From: Clostridiales bacterium PH28_bin88
GTDB taxonomy: Bacteria; Bacillota; PH28-bin88
Assembly: GCA_000987045.1 (NCBI GenBank)
Contig: LAKY01000031.1
Span: 1 to 55,423, forward strand
Direction of reading: 5' to 3'
Length of the DNA stretch: 55,423 nt
Numbering within the stretch: position 1 is the first letter of the stretch; the number at the start of each line of letters is the position of its first letter. Under the pieces are notes generated by a model. The model ran no database searches. It was not told the origin of the DNA and saw only the letters and a list, made by a program, of their open reading frames with translations. This document shows, one piece after another, positions 1-6,874 of this stretch. The position numbers and the translations under genes were made by a program.

Positions 1-75
1 GCACAGTAATTCGACATGGGTTTAATAAGATCCTATTGGTTCCGGCTATGCCGGGTTAGGTTGGAGGAAAAAACC

Positions 76-667
76 ATGCTCAAACGGGTAGAGGCGGAAC
101 TGCTGTTTGAAGTTTACATCCACGAGCTTTATTTAGCGGCCCAAAGTGCTGCTGGAGGCCAGCATGACCATAGCGGCGGGGGGCAGGACAACCATGCCGC
201 GGATGCCCAGCACGGCCACGCTGTTGAGGGACATGATAGCCATACCGCAGTGGACCAGCATGGAAATGCAGATCATGAAGATGCAGCTGAGGAAAACCAC
301 GGCCACGTTAAAGCGGGCCAGGTGGAGGTCTACTTGAACGGCCAAAGGCTGGCCCTATATGTACCGGCGCAGGTGGTAAATAACCGGGTCTTGGTGCCCA
401 TGAGAAAAATATTTGAAGCTCTGGGAGCCAAGGTCCAGTGGAACAAGGGAGACCGCTCGGTAGTTGGCAAAAAGGGCGATAAAACCATTGGTCTCAAGAT
501 CGGCGACCCTGTTGTCGAGGTCAACGGGGCAAAGATTAACCTGGGCACCCCCCCCTGTAATCAAAAACGGCTGCACCCTGGTACCCCTCCGGGCCATCTC
601 TGAGAGCTTGGGCGTCCAGGTGGAATGGGATGACCAGCATCACATCGTTAACCTGCACAGCCGATAG
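76..667 (+). pseudogene. Copper-amine-oxidase-type stalk domain protein, frameshifted
   Basis: ATG 76 follows a GGAGG ribosome site at 63-67. The product begins with a histidine-rich stretch (about residues 25-80, many His/Asp/Gln/Gly, likely metal-binding). Two copper-amine-oxidase N-terminal-like (stalk) repeats follow, recognised by the pattern LNGxxL...NNRVLVPMRKIFEALGA and a second LVPLRAISESLGV. The reading frame breaks in a run of eight C at 548-555. The second repeat continues in the +1 frame to a stop at 665-667, ending WDDQHHIVNL. In the original frame translation would stop at about 603 after an unrelated tail. No clear signal peptide is visible, which is odd for a family normally exported. 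The same domain type sits inside the cytochrome at 1736-3427, so the two may once have acted together at the cell surface. The frameshift could be a sequencing error in the homopolymer. Confidence 0.7.
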
Positions 668-753
668 AAGACCTCTATGCCGCTAACGTGGGCACCATCA
701 AACGGTGAAAATGAGTGGTGGGACTAGCGCTGTGAAAAACTGCAGCTAGATGT

Positions 754-798
754 TGAAGGTGTATCGATTCTCGGGTCTGTGGAGGAGATACACCTTCA
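754..798. terminator. Inverted repeat just after the FNR-like gene
   Basis: TGAAGGTGTAT at 754-764 is perfectly complementary to ATACACCTTCA at 788-798 (11 bp stem, 23-nt loop). It begins 5 nt beyond the stop codon of the minus-strand regulator gene. No clear U-tract follows on the minus strand, so it may act as a weak terminator or as an mRNA 3' end stabiliser. Confidence 0.45.
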
Positions 799-802
799 TC
801 AT

Positions 803-1510
803 TTATTCTGCCAAGGCGGCAAGATTTTCGGGGTTAAGGATAATGATTTTCCTTTGGCCATGTAATTGCAGGATGCCTTCCGCCTGCAGTTTGGCCAATC
901 TTCGGCTTACCGTCTCCTGGGTGGTACCCAGCAAGTTGGCAATATCGTAACGGGAACAAGGGATGGTAACCTCAATCCCCTGGGCAACCGGCTTACCATG
1001 CTGGGCTATTGCCTGGCATAGCCAGGCAGCCAACCTTTGTTCGGCGTTTTTCAGAGTAAGGCTGGCCGCCATATTTTCAATCCATTTCAGCCGTTGAAAA
1101 ACGGTGTCCAAAATATTGATCCCAACTTCGGGATTTTCCCGAAGTATGTTTTTCAGGTCGGATTTGTGGAGAAGACATAATCTTGTATCCTCCAGGGCGA
1201 CGGCTTTCACTGGGGAGACATCTTTGTGAAGAAAGGAACGCGGTTCCGTAAAAAAATCGCCCTTCTGCAGAAAATATAGCGTCTGTGCTTTCCCGTCCGA
1301 AGACTCCTGAAGTAATTTTAAATGGCCATCCCGGACGATATGGAGATAAGAGGAGCGTTCTTCTGCCAGCGAGATCAATTCTCCCCGCCGGTATTCCCGC
1401 CGGTGAACCGAACTACTGATAGAGGCCAGTTGGTGGGGTTCCAGCCCGGCAAAGATTGGAACCTGGCTCGCACACATATGGTCTGAATGCCTGCAGGAAC
1501 ACTTGCCCAT
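803..1510 (-). CDS. Crp/Fnr family regulator with N-terminal cysteine cluster (FNR-like)
   Basis: 235 residues, usual length for the family. The N terminus reads MGKCSCRHSDHMC followed by VPIFAGL, giving Cys4, Cys6 and Cys13 immediately before the cyclic-nucleotide-binding-like barrel (about 15-130). The dimer helix is around 130-155 and the winged helix-turn-helix around 165-225. The recognition helix GTTQETVSRRL has the E-x-x-S-R pattern of FNR, which reads TTGAT half sites. A TTGAT-N4-ATCAT box lies in the shared divergent region (1661-1674), upstream of the octaheme cytochrome gene, so this protein is its likely regulator. The cysteines suggest an iron-sulfur or thiol redox sensor for O2 or NO; that is inference, since FNR normally uses four cysteines. 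Start ATG 1510 has an AGGTGA ribosome site. A weaker TTGA-N5-TCAA motif at 1524-1536, 14 nt from the start codon, could serve autoregulation. Confidence 0.85.
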   Translation of the reverse strand: MGKCSCRHSDHMCASQVPIFAGLEPHQLASISSSVHRREYRRGELISLAEERSSYLHIVRDGHLKLLQESSDGKAQTLYFLQKGDFFTEPRSFLHKDVSPVKAVALEDTRLCLLHKSDLKNILRENPEVGINILDTVFQRLKWIENMAASLTLKNAEQRLAAWLCQAIAQHGKPVAQGIEVTIPCSRYDIANLLGTTQETVSRRLAKLQAEGILQLHGQRKIIILNPENLAALAE

Positions 1511-1660
1511 GATGTCACCTGCCTTGATTAAGTCAATTCTTCAGTCTCCTGGCAGAATTATAACATGTTTCGAAGATGATCGATAGAGGTGCGGTTAATA
1601 ACAAATTAATTATAATACATTGCAGGTGAACGAAAATTCAAGGGACTATTGTCCTGAAAT

Positions 1661-1702
1661 TTGATGCAGATCATGGACATATGTCATTACCAAAAATATG
1701 AT
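1661..1702 (+). promoter_or_regulatory. FNR-type box and -10 of the octaheme cytochrome promoter
   Basis: TTGATGCAGATCAT at 1661-1674 matches the FNR consensus TTGAT-N4-ATCAA except for the last base. A -10 hexamer TATGAT lies at 1697-1702. A start site about 7 nt later (near 1709) puts the box centre at about -41.5, the standard class II activator position. No good -35 is seen, as expected where the activator overlaps it. Confidence 0.7.
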
Positions 1703-1735
1703 TGAATTAATCTTACAAGGAAGGAGGTGAAATGG

Positions 1736-3427
1736 ATGCCAACTATTAACCAACAAGTATTAAACTGCAAACAGGAGAGATCAGTCATGAGAGGGAAAAG
1801 CCTGATTTATGTTTTATGCCTGGCTTTAATGGGAATCTTGTTTCTGTCTATAGCAATGGTGGACAAGGCTACGGCCTACCCCAACATGTCAGCAGACGGG
1901 AAAACGTGCACGCCTTGTCATAGCGGAAACAAGGCTTCATCACCGGCGGCGCCGGCCGATGATAAACAAGCTCCGGCAAAAACTACGCTTCCTTCCGCCA
2001 AACCCACCCAGGGTGATAAAGCAGGGACGGGGCAAAAGGCAACCATTAATGTCCGTGGCTCGGATTACCAGGTAGAAAGCAGCGTGGGCAACGGAACGGT
2101 TCTGGTTTCCTTGCGACAGGTTGCCGATCTTGTGGGCGCCAAGGTGCAGTGGGACAATAAAGCCAAGGCTGCTGTTGTTACCAGTGGAACAACCAGGGCT
2201 GTGATATCTGCCGGAAAAAAGAGTGCCATGGTCAATGGGAAAGAGGTCCCGCTGGAGGTTAAAGTGGTGAAAGGCCGCGTGATGGTGCCCTTGAGTTTTG
2301 CTGAAGAGTTGTTTGGGTACCAAGGCAGTTCATTCGGCCAAATAAGTGAAGAATGGCACAAGAGTTCTCCTCCTAGCGTTATTGTCCAGTGGGAGCAAAG
2401 CAAGCACGGGCAAAAAGGCATCGGTTGCAATGCGTGCCACGGGAATGACCCGAACAACATCAAGAAGCCTTCGGCCGGCACTTGCGGCAGTTGTCACAGC
2501 AAGGAGCTGGAAGAGTTTTCCCGGAGTACCCATGCCACTGCCCTGGAACACGCCCAGAGCAAAGCCTATTCCGAGTATAACGGCAAGAAGGTGGAATACA
2601 AGTGGTTGTCTTACGCCCGGGGTGGCGCTGAAAAGTTCGGCTGCGAAAACTGCCACCAGATCGGCTACATAGCCGAGGACGGCACCAAGGGCGATTGCAG
2701 TAGCTGCCATTCTTCCCACCTGTTCAGCCTGGAACAGGCCAGGAAACCGGAAGCGTGCAATGTCTGCCACGCCGGCTCGGGTCATCCCCAATACGAGTCT
2801 TACATTGACTCCACTCACGGCAAGTTGTACGTGACCTTGGGCAACCAGTGGGATTGGAGCGGGTCCTCGAAGGAATTCTTGGCAAGACAGGAAAAGGATC
2901 CTTTCCCCACTCCGGTTTGCATTACCTGCCATATGCCAAAGGGCACCCACAACACCAGGAATGGCATGGCCCACGACCTGTACGGCAAGCGGGTGGCAGA
3001 TTACGATCGGCAAGTGGACTTAATGGTCGCTAACTGTACCGGCTGTCATACTGAAGATAAGGCACGCACGTGGTTAGGGTATGCTGACGGTATGGCCCGG
3101 GTTACCTTGGCTCGCAACGCCGAGGCGAAAAAAGAGCTGGAGGCGTTAAAGAAAGAAGGGCTGCTGCGCCCGACCATGGAAGTCACCAACAGCCACCCCA
3201 TCGCGGGACAGCTCTCCGGTGTTGAGAAACTGTTCTTTGAGGTGGGCATGGCCGCTAACCGCGCCCGTAAAGGAGCTTACCACATGAGCGCCAAATGGGC
3301 CGGCCGGCTGGGATGGACGGAACAATCGTTCTTGTTGATGGAATTCAGGTCTGAGGTGGACCGGCTCCGCCGGGAAGCCGAACTGGAGAAAAAGCTGTCG
3401 GAGATGGAAAAACAACTGGCGAAATAA
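1736..3427 (+). CDS. Octaheme c-type cytochrome, HAO-like, with inserted copper-amine-oxidase-like domain
   Basis: 563 residues from ATG 1736 (perfect AAGGAGGTG at 1721-1729). ATG 1787 with AGGAGA at 1773-1778 is an alternative that starts directly at the signal peptide (MRGKSLIYVLCLALMGIL...). Eight CxxCH motifs are visible: CTPCH, CNACH, CGSCH, CENCH, CSSCH, CNVCH, CITCH, CTGCH. From the second motif on, the order and spacing follow the hydroxylamine oxidoreductase/octaheme family, including VQWEQSKHG, the AR-KPEAC-VCH region and a C-terminal GAYHM. Between heme 1 (about residue 58) and the rest lies a copper-amine-oxidase-type stalk domain (about 100-197) containing MVPLSFAEEL. The protein should be exported and act outside the membrane as an electron-transfer or nitrogen-oxide reductase component. 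Substrate is unknown. The FNR-type promoter suggests anaerobic or NO-responsive expression. Confidence 0.88.
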   Translation: MPTINQQVLNCKQERSVMRGKSLIYVLCLALMGILFLSIAMVDKATAYPNMSADGKTCTPCHSGNKASSPAAPADDKQAPAKTTLPSAKPTQGDKAGTGQKATINVRGSDYQVESSVGNGTVLVSLRQVADLVGAKVQWDNKAKAAVVTSGTTRAVISAGKKSAMVNGKEVPLEVKVVKGRVMVPLSFAEELFGYQGSSFGQISEEWHKSSPPSVIVQWEQSKHGQKGIGCNACHGNDPNNIKKPSAGTCGSCHSKELEEFSRSTHATALEHAQSKAYSEYNGKKVEYKWLSYARGGAEKFGCENCHQIGYIAEDGTKGDCSSCHSSHLFSLEQARKPEACNVCHAGSGHPQYESYIDSTHGKLYVTLGNQWDWSGSSKEFLARQEKDPFPTPVCITCHMPKGTHNTRNGMAHDLYGKRVADYDRQVDLMVANCTGCHTEDKARTWLGYADGMARVTLARNAEAKKELEALKKEGLLRPTMEVTNSHPIAGQLSGVEKLFFEVGMAANRARKGAYHMSAKWAGRLGWTEQSFLLMEFRSEVDRLRREAELEKKLSEMEKQLAK

Positions 3428-3436
3428 CCATGCTAG

Positions 3437-3463
3437 GGGCCCGAGGAGTTGCTCGGGCCCTTT
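3437..3463 (+). terminator. Rho-independent terminator after the octaheme cytochrome gene
   Basis: GGGCCCGAG at 3437-3445 pairs with CTCGGGCCC at 3452-3460 (9 bp stem, 6-nt loop), followed by a short TTTA. It lies 10 nt after the stop codon and between convergent genes. Confidence 0.75.
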
Positions 3464-3497
3464 ACGTGTTCCTGGCGGGTACATGGTGCCAGGGTAT

Positions 3498-4064
3498 TTA
3501 TCTTAAAAACTGCAGAATGTCTTTGCGGGCGACAATACCAACCAGTATGTTTTCTTGATCCACTACGGGAATTCTCCCGTAGCCGTGCTTCAGCATCAAG
3601 TGAATGACCTTCTTGATGGAATCTTCCGGGTGAAGAGTGGTTACATGCTTAACCATGATATCGCCGATTCTTTCCCCGGGCTTTTGGACTCTCTTCCTGG
3701 AAAAGAGGTGCTTTACCGGACTGCCTGCGGGCTCTGATGAGAACTGAAACAACAGGTCCGATTCCGTCACGATGCCTACCAGCTTTTCCCCCTCTTCAAC
3801 CACAGGCAGGCAGTGAATGTTTTTCTCCAGCAAAATACGGGCGGCAGCTTCCACCGTGGTCTGAGGAGTACAGGTAATCACCGGGCTCTTCATAATTTCC
3901 CGGACCCATTCTTTATGACAGAAGGTCTGGTGGCGCTTCTGAACCTCGGTGAGGGTCAAGTCGAAAATCCTGAGGAGGTCTTCAGGAGTTACATCTACTA
4001 CCTTCCCCATCTGCTGCAGGGCAGCCGCTAAATCCTCATGTAAGATATTGGGCTTGTTATCCAT
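3498..4064 (-). CDS. CBS-domain pair protein
   Basis: 188 residues. An N-terminal helical part (about 1-55) is followed by two CBS motifs (about 57-115 and 130-187), with the typical phrases VITCTPQTTVEAAARIL, HCLPVVEEG, LVGIVTESDLL and RIPVVDQENILVGIVARKDIL. CBS pairs bind adenine nucleotides or related ligands and act as regulatory sensors. Start ATG 4064 has a strong GGAGGAGGT site. The gene begins 16 nt after the stop of the HPP membrane protein gene on the same strand. The two are probably co-transcribed, and the CBS pair may regulate that membrane protein; HPP and CBS domains are fused in some bacterial proteins. Ligand unknown. Confidence 0.9.
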   Translation of the reverse strand: MDNKPNILHEDLAAALQQMGKVVDVTPEDLLRIFDLTLTEVQKRHQTFCHKEWVREIMKSPVITCTPQTTVEAAARILLEKNIHCLPVVEEGEKLVGIVTESDLLFQFSSEPAGSPVKHLFSRKRVQKPGERIGDIMVKHVTTLHPEDSIKKVIHLMLKHGYGRIPVVDQENILVGIVARKDILQFLR

Positions 4065-4080
4065 ACAATGACCTCCTCCC

Positions 4081-4575
4081 CTATAACCAGTACCTGGGAT
4101 ATCTCCTGCCGGGTGAAAGGTTGTTGATCAAAAGGCCCACGGCTACCAGAATGACCGCGCCCAGGGCAACCGGCATCAGGATGTAAATGGGAGAAGCCCG
4201 GTTCAGGACCGCCACCAGGGCGGTCGCTCCTCCCGGCGGGTGCGCGGTCCTGGTTACCAGCATCAGCACAATGCCTGAAGCCGTAGCCAGGGCCGCGGAC
4301 CACCAGGTCAAACCGAAAAGGCCATAGATGACAACCCCGGTAACAGCCGAAATGACGTGCCCGCCGATCACATTGCGCGGTTGGGCCAGAGGCACATCCG
4401 GGACACCGTAGACCAGTACGGCGGAAGCTCCAAAGGAGGCTACCAGCATGGGCATTTTGTACACAATTGAGGGTATGGCCACCGCCGCGATGCCTGTAAA
4501 CGCCCCCAGGAAGGCAATAAACAGCTCGTGGCTTGAAGGAGCGGTCAAAGGAGCCGTGCGTTTCGTCCCCTTCAT
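4081..4575 (-). CDS. HPP family integral membrane protein (copy 1)
   Basis: About 164 residues from ATG 4575; in-frame upstream starts exist (GTG 4656 with GGAAGGGG, TTG 4701). Four hydrophobic segments are visible, with the family signature around TRTAHPPGGATAL and the preceding MLVASFGASAVLVYG and PLAQPRNVIGGH. The family is named after its His-Pro-Pro motif, and some plant and cyanobacterial members transport nitrite. A nitrite role here is only suggested by the nearby nitrogen-oxide-like cytochromes. It forms an operon with the CBS-domain gene 16 nt downstream. A close paralogue lies at 9946-10470. The start is uncertain because ATG 4575 has no ribosome site. Confidence 0.85.
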   Translation of the reverse strand: MKGTKRTAPLTAPSSHELFIAFLGAFTGIAAVAIPSIVYKMPMLVASFGASAVLVYGVPDVPLAQPRNVIGGHVISAVTGVVIYGLFGLTWWSAALATASGIVLMLVTRTAHPPGGATALVAVLNRASPIYILMPVALGAVILVAVGLLINNLSPGRRYPRYWL

Positions 4576-4816
4576 TTTATTAAGGTAATTAACTATGTAA
4601 CCAGCGCTGGATAATCGCTCATTCTTTTGATTATTGGCAGGAACTCCCGTGTGCACGAGCCAGACCCCTTCCACCTTTCTTTTGAGGATATCATAAGCCA
4701 ATCACTTCAAAATGAATGTAATGTTCGTCACACATCACGTGTGACTTATACCCGCCTTTTATTCCGGGGGCAGGGTTTCCAGCACCATGCCGGCTAGCCG
4801 GAGCCTGCATAACATG

Positions 4817-4880
4817 GGCCGGGATCTGGTAATTTGCCCATTCCGGCCGCCTGTTTGCAGCACCAATTTGTTCCGCCACC
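4817..4880. repeat. 64-nt intergenic repeat element, copy 1
   Basis: This stretch aligns without gaps to 8244-8307 (51 of 64 positions identical by eye). Both copies start GGCCGGGA and contain a CCGGCC arm that can fold back on the start, followed by a conserved CCTGTTTG...CCAATTTG...TCCGCC. Each precedes a V4R gene promoter. It could be a duplicated regulatory or RNA element, or the remains of a mobile element. Confidence 0.6.
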
Positions 4881-4928
4881 ATTGGGTATCACAGCCGGCG
4901 GTTTTGGTACCGGGTGATTGATGGTAAA

Positions 4929-4993
4929 TGTGACCAACATCACCCAGCCCAGGGTTAATGGTCACAGTTTTGGGAACCGGCTTGGCCTATAAT
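4929..4993 (+). promoter_or_regulatory. CRP-type box and -10 upstream of V4R gene copy 1
   Basis: TGTGACCAACATCACC at 4929-4944 is a TGTGA-N6-TCACA-like dyad. A perfect -10 TATAAT lies at 4988-4993 with no recognisable -35. The box centre is 51.5 nt before the -10, about -63 from the predicted start site, a class I activator geometry. The same box and spacing recur at 8458-8522. Confidence 0.65.
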
Positions 4994-5026
4994 CTACTTA
5001 ACCAAAAAGCAAGGAGGCAAGAGAAT

Positions 5027-5434
5027 ATGAGAAAACTGGGAATGGCAGAGATCGCCAAGATCAACCGGCCCAAGCTGGGGCGCCAGGTACCGCTGGAGGT
5101 GTTCCGCCTGTTACGGCTGGTGGGCATCCGGGGTGGTTTGCCCATGGGAGGAAAAAGCGTTACTGCCACCATCGGGCGTGAGATAGGTAAAAGTTTGGGG
5201 TGCCGCACCATGGAGGAGTTACTGCAACTGTTGCAGGCCTACCGCATCGCCATACCTGATGTATTAGAGCGCAGCGAGAGCCACCTGCTGACTGTCCTGG
5301 ATGACTGCCTGGTCTGCAAGGGAATGGATAATATCGGTGAGAAGGTGTGCGACCTGGAAGGTGCGATTATTGAAGGGGCGGTCAGTGCCATTACCGACAA
5401 GACGGTACGGGTGACAGAGGTCAAGTGCAACTGA
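5027..5434 (+). CDS. V4R-domain protein, C-terminally truncated by a 2-nt deletion (copy 1)
   Basis: ATG 5027 with AAGGAGG at 5011-5017. The 135-residue product is nearly identical to the protein at 8556-9005 until its end. There the paralogue reads KCNCNGDEACVYEVRIY, whereas this gene has lost two bases (CA) at about 5432 and stops after KCN. Restoring the frame would continue to a stop at 5476-5478. V4R domains (4-vinyl reductase type) are small-molecule or metal-binding sensor folds with conserved cysteines; the lost tail contains one of them. Visible cysteines are in CLVCKGMDNIGEKVC. The gene leads a probable unit with a second V4R gene and an HD-GYP gene. Function of these stand-alone V4R proteins is not known; ligand sensing for the cyclic-di-GMP enzymes next to them is inference. 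Confidence 0.8.
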   Translation: MRKLGMAEIAKINRPKLGRQVPLEVFRLLRLVGIRGGLPMGGKSVTATIGREIGKSLGCRTMEELLQLLQAYRIAIPDVLERSESHLLTVLDDCLVCKGMDNIGEKVCDLEGAIIEGAVSAITDKTVRVTEVKCN

Positions 5435-5515
5435 CGGGGATGAGGCTTGCGTCTACAAGGTACGAATTTACGGGTAAAACCCGCCTTTCGGCGATCGGTT
5501 AAAGAGGTGATGATC

Positions 5516-5965
5516 ATGAAAGAACTGGCAGTGGCAGACATTAAACCAGTAGAAAGACCGAGTTTTAAATCCGAGATTCCCCTGACAACCTTTCGCTTGC
5601 TGCGCCTGTTCGGCTTCCGGGAGGTTTTTGGTGAAAGCGCGGGGCCGGTGCTCTACATGGCCGGCAAATCCCTGGGCAAGCAGTTGGAGGTGGGGACGGT
5701 GGACGGTTTCCTGGACCAATTGCAGGTACTCAAGATCGGATACCCCGAAATGCACGATTTCGACGGTGAGAGGGGTATCGTACGGGTTCACGAGTGCATG
5801 ACGTGTTACGGGCTCCCCGACATCGGAAAACTGATCTGCGATTTTGAGAACGGGGTGATTGCCGGGGGGTTGGAGAAGGTAACCGGCCGGCGGGTTAACG
5901 CGGTGCAGAAGAAAGGGTGGACCAACGGGGACAAGTACTGCGAATTCCACGTGGTCCTATTTTAA
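5516..5965 (+). CDS. V4R-domain protein (divergent paralogue)
   Basis: 149 residues from ATG 5516 (AGAGGTG 5503-5509; ATG 5510 is also possible). It shares the architecture of the flanking V4R proteins: an N-terminal PLTTFRLLRLFGFRE segment, then the V4R core HECMTCYGLPDIGKLICDFE...GVIAGGL and a C-terminal NGDKYCEFHV. The cysteine pattern CxxC...C...C is retained, so unlike copy 1 this gene is intact. It lies 81 nt after the stop of copy 1 and 60 nt before the HD-GYP gene, consistent with one transcript. No catalytic residues are evident. A sensor role for a small hydrophobic molecule, heme or metal is the best guess. Confidence 0.8.
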   Translation: MKELAVADIKPVERPSFKSEIPLTTFRLLRLFGFREVFGESAGPVLYMAGKSLGKQLEVGTVDGFLDQLQVLKIGYPEMHDFDGERGIVRVHECMTCYGLPDIGKLICDFENGVIAGGLEKVTGRRVNAVQKKGWTNGDKYCEFHVVLF

Positions 5966-6025
5966 CCGACCGGGAAGTCCGGCCGTTGAGGGCCCGGAAA
6001 ATTGGCACGAGGGAAGTGAGCAAGG

Positions 6026-6745
6026 GTGCACCAGGCACGCATCCTGATGGAGGAACTGGAACAGGCCAGGGCGATGGGGAAGGTCAAGGACCAGCTGGTC
6101 ATGGCCTACGTGGCGGAAACCCGATCCCTGGCGGAGGCACTATCCAGTAAGGCGGCCGAACTGGCCGCGAAAAACGAAGCGCTGCGCCGGCTGCTGCTGA
6201 GTACCATCGAAGGCCTGGCCACGGCACTGGAAGCCAGGGACCCCTATACTGAAGGACACTCCCGCCGGGTCGCCGTCATGGCACGGAAAACGGCGCTGCA
6301 TCTGGGCTGGGAAGCGCAGGCGCAGCGGTTGCTGGAGATCGCCGGGCTGCTGCATGATCTGGGTAAAATCGGCATCCCGGACGCAATCCTGAACAAGCCG
6401 GCGCGCCTTTCCGACGAGGAATTCGCCCGCATGAAAACCCACCCCCTGCTCGCGGCGCAGATTCTCAGCAAAGTGGAAGGCCTGGAGGAGGTTTCCGGCT
6501 GGGTGCGGCACCACCACGAGCGATGCGACGGCAAGGGGTATCCCGATGGCATATCGGGTGAGGCCATCCCGCTTGGCGCACGCATTCTGGCCGTGGCCGA
6601 CGCTTACGACGCCATGACCTCCGACCGCCCTTACCGCGCGGCCCGGCCCGTGGAGGAAGCCCTCGGCGAGTTGCAGCGCTGCCGCAGCAGCCAGTTCGAC
6701 GGAAAGGTGGTGGACGCCTTTATCGCTTTCATGACTGCCGCGTGA
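6026..6745 (+). CDS. HD-GYP domain cyclic-di-GMP phosphodiesterase
   Basis: 239 residues from GTG 6026; an in-frame stop at 6017-6019 rules out an upstream start. A coiled-coil lead of about 60 residues is followed by a complete HD-GYP domain: EGHSRRVA, LLHDLGKIGIPD, MKTHP, VRHHHERCDGKGYPDG and ARILAVADAYDAMTSDRPYR. All metal-binding His/Asp positions and the GYP motif are present, so it should hydrolyse cyclic-di-GMP. There is no fused receiver or membrane segment. The adjacent V4R proteins are therefore plausible partner sensors, and the GGDEF protein at 9025-9852 a plausible opposing enzyme. Confidence 0.92.
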   Translation: MHQARILMEELEQARAMGKVKDQLVMAYVAETRSLAEALSSKAAELAAKNEALRRLLLSTIEGLATALEARDPYTEGHSRRVAVMARKTALHLGWEAQAQRLLEIAGLLHDLGKIGIPDAILNKPARLSDEEFARMKTHPLLAAQILSKVEGLEEVSGWVRHHHERCDGKGYPDGISGEAIPLGARILAVADAYDAMTSDRPYRAARPVEEALGELQRCRSSQFDGKVVDAFIAFMTAA

Positions 6746-6777
6746 TCAGCTTCATGTGCCGAAAATACAAAAGCTGT

Positions 6778-6870
6778 CTTACCCTCGAGCGCCTGTCGAA
6801 TGAAAACCTTTCCATGGAGACCGCCCGGGGCCATGAATTAGCCCGGTTGGACCAAAGAAGTTGTAGGTGA
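6778..6870 (+). pseudogene. Fragment of a GGDEF-protein linker helix
   Basis: In one frame this stretch encodes LTLERLSNENLSMET... and ends ELARLDQRS before a stop. It closely matches LTLERLVDENLSMEAERRQL in the linker before the GGDEF domain of the protein at 9025-9852. Nothing else of the gene remains. It marks an old duplication of the V4R/GGDEF unit followed by deletion. The next gene's ribosome site overlaps its end. Confidence 0.7.
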
Positions 6871-6874
6871 GGAC

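Noticed and set aside
1524..1536. Second FNR box (TTGA-N5-TCAA) before the regulator gene
   Set aside because: Spacing is one base short of the consensus and it lies only 14 nt from the start codon; mentioned as weak autoregulation candidate but not listed as a site.
1940..3013. Long antisense reading frames (127-227 codons) opposite the octaheme cytochrome gene
   Set aside because: They are shadows of a GC-rich coding strand, have no ribosome site and no protein-family features.
4691..4882. Minus-strand frame ending GGYKSHVMCDEHY, at first sight transposase-like
   Set aside because: Too short and without catalytic residues; it overlaps the 64-nt repeat element, so similarity to a transposase is not supported.
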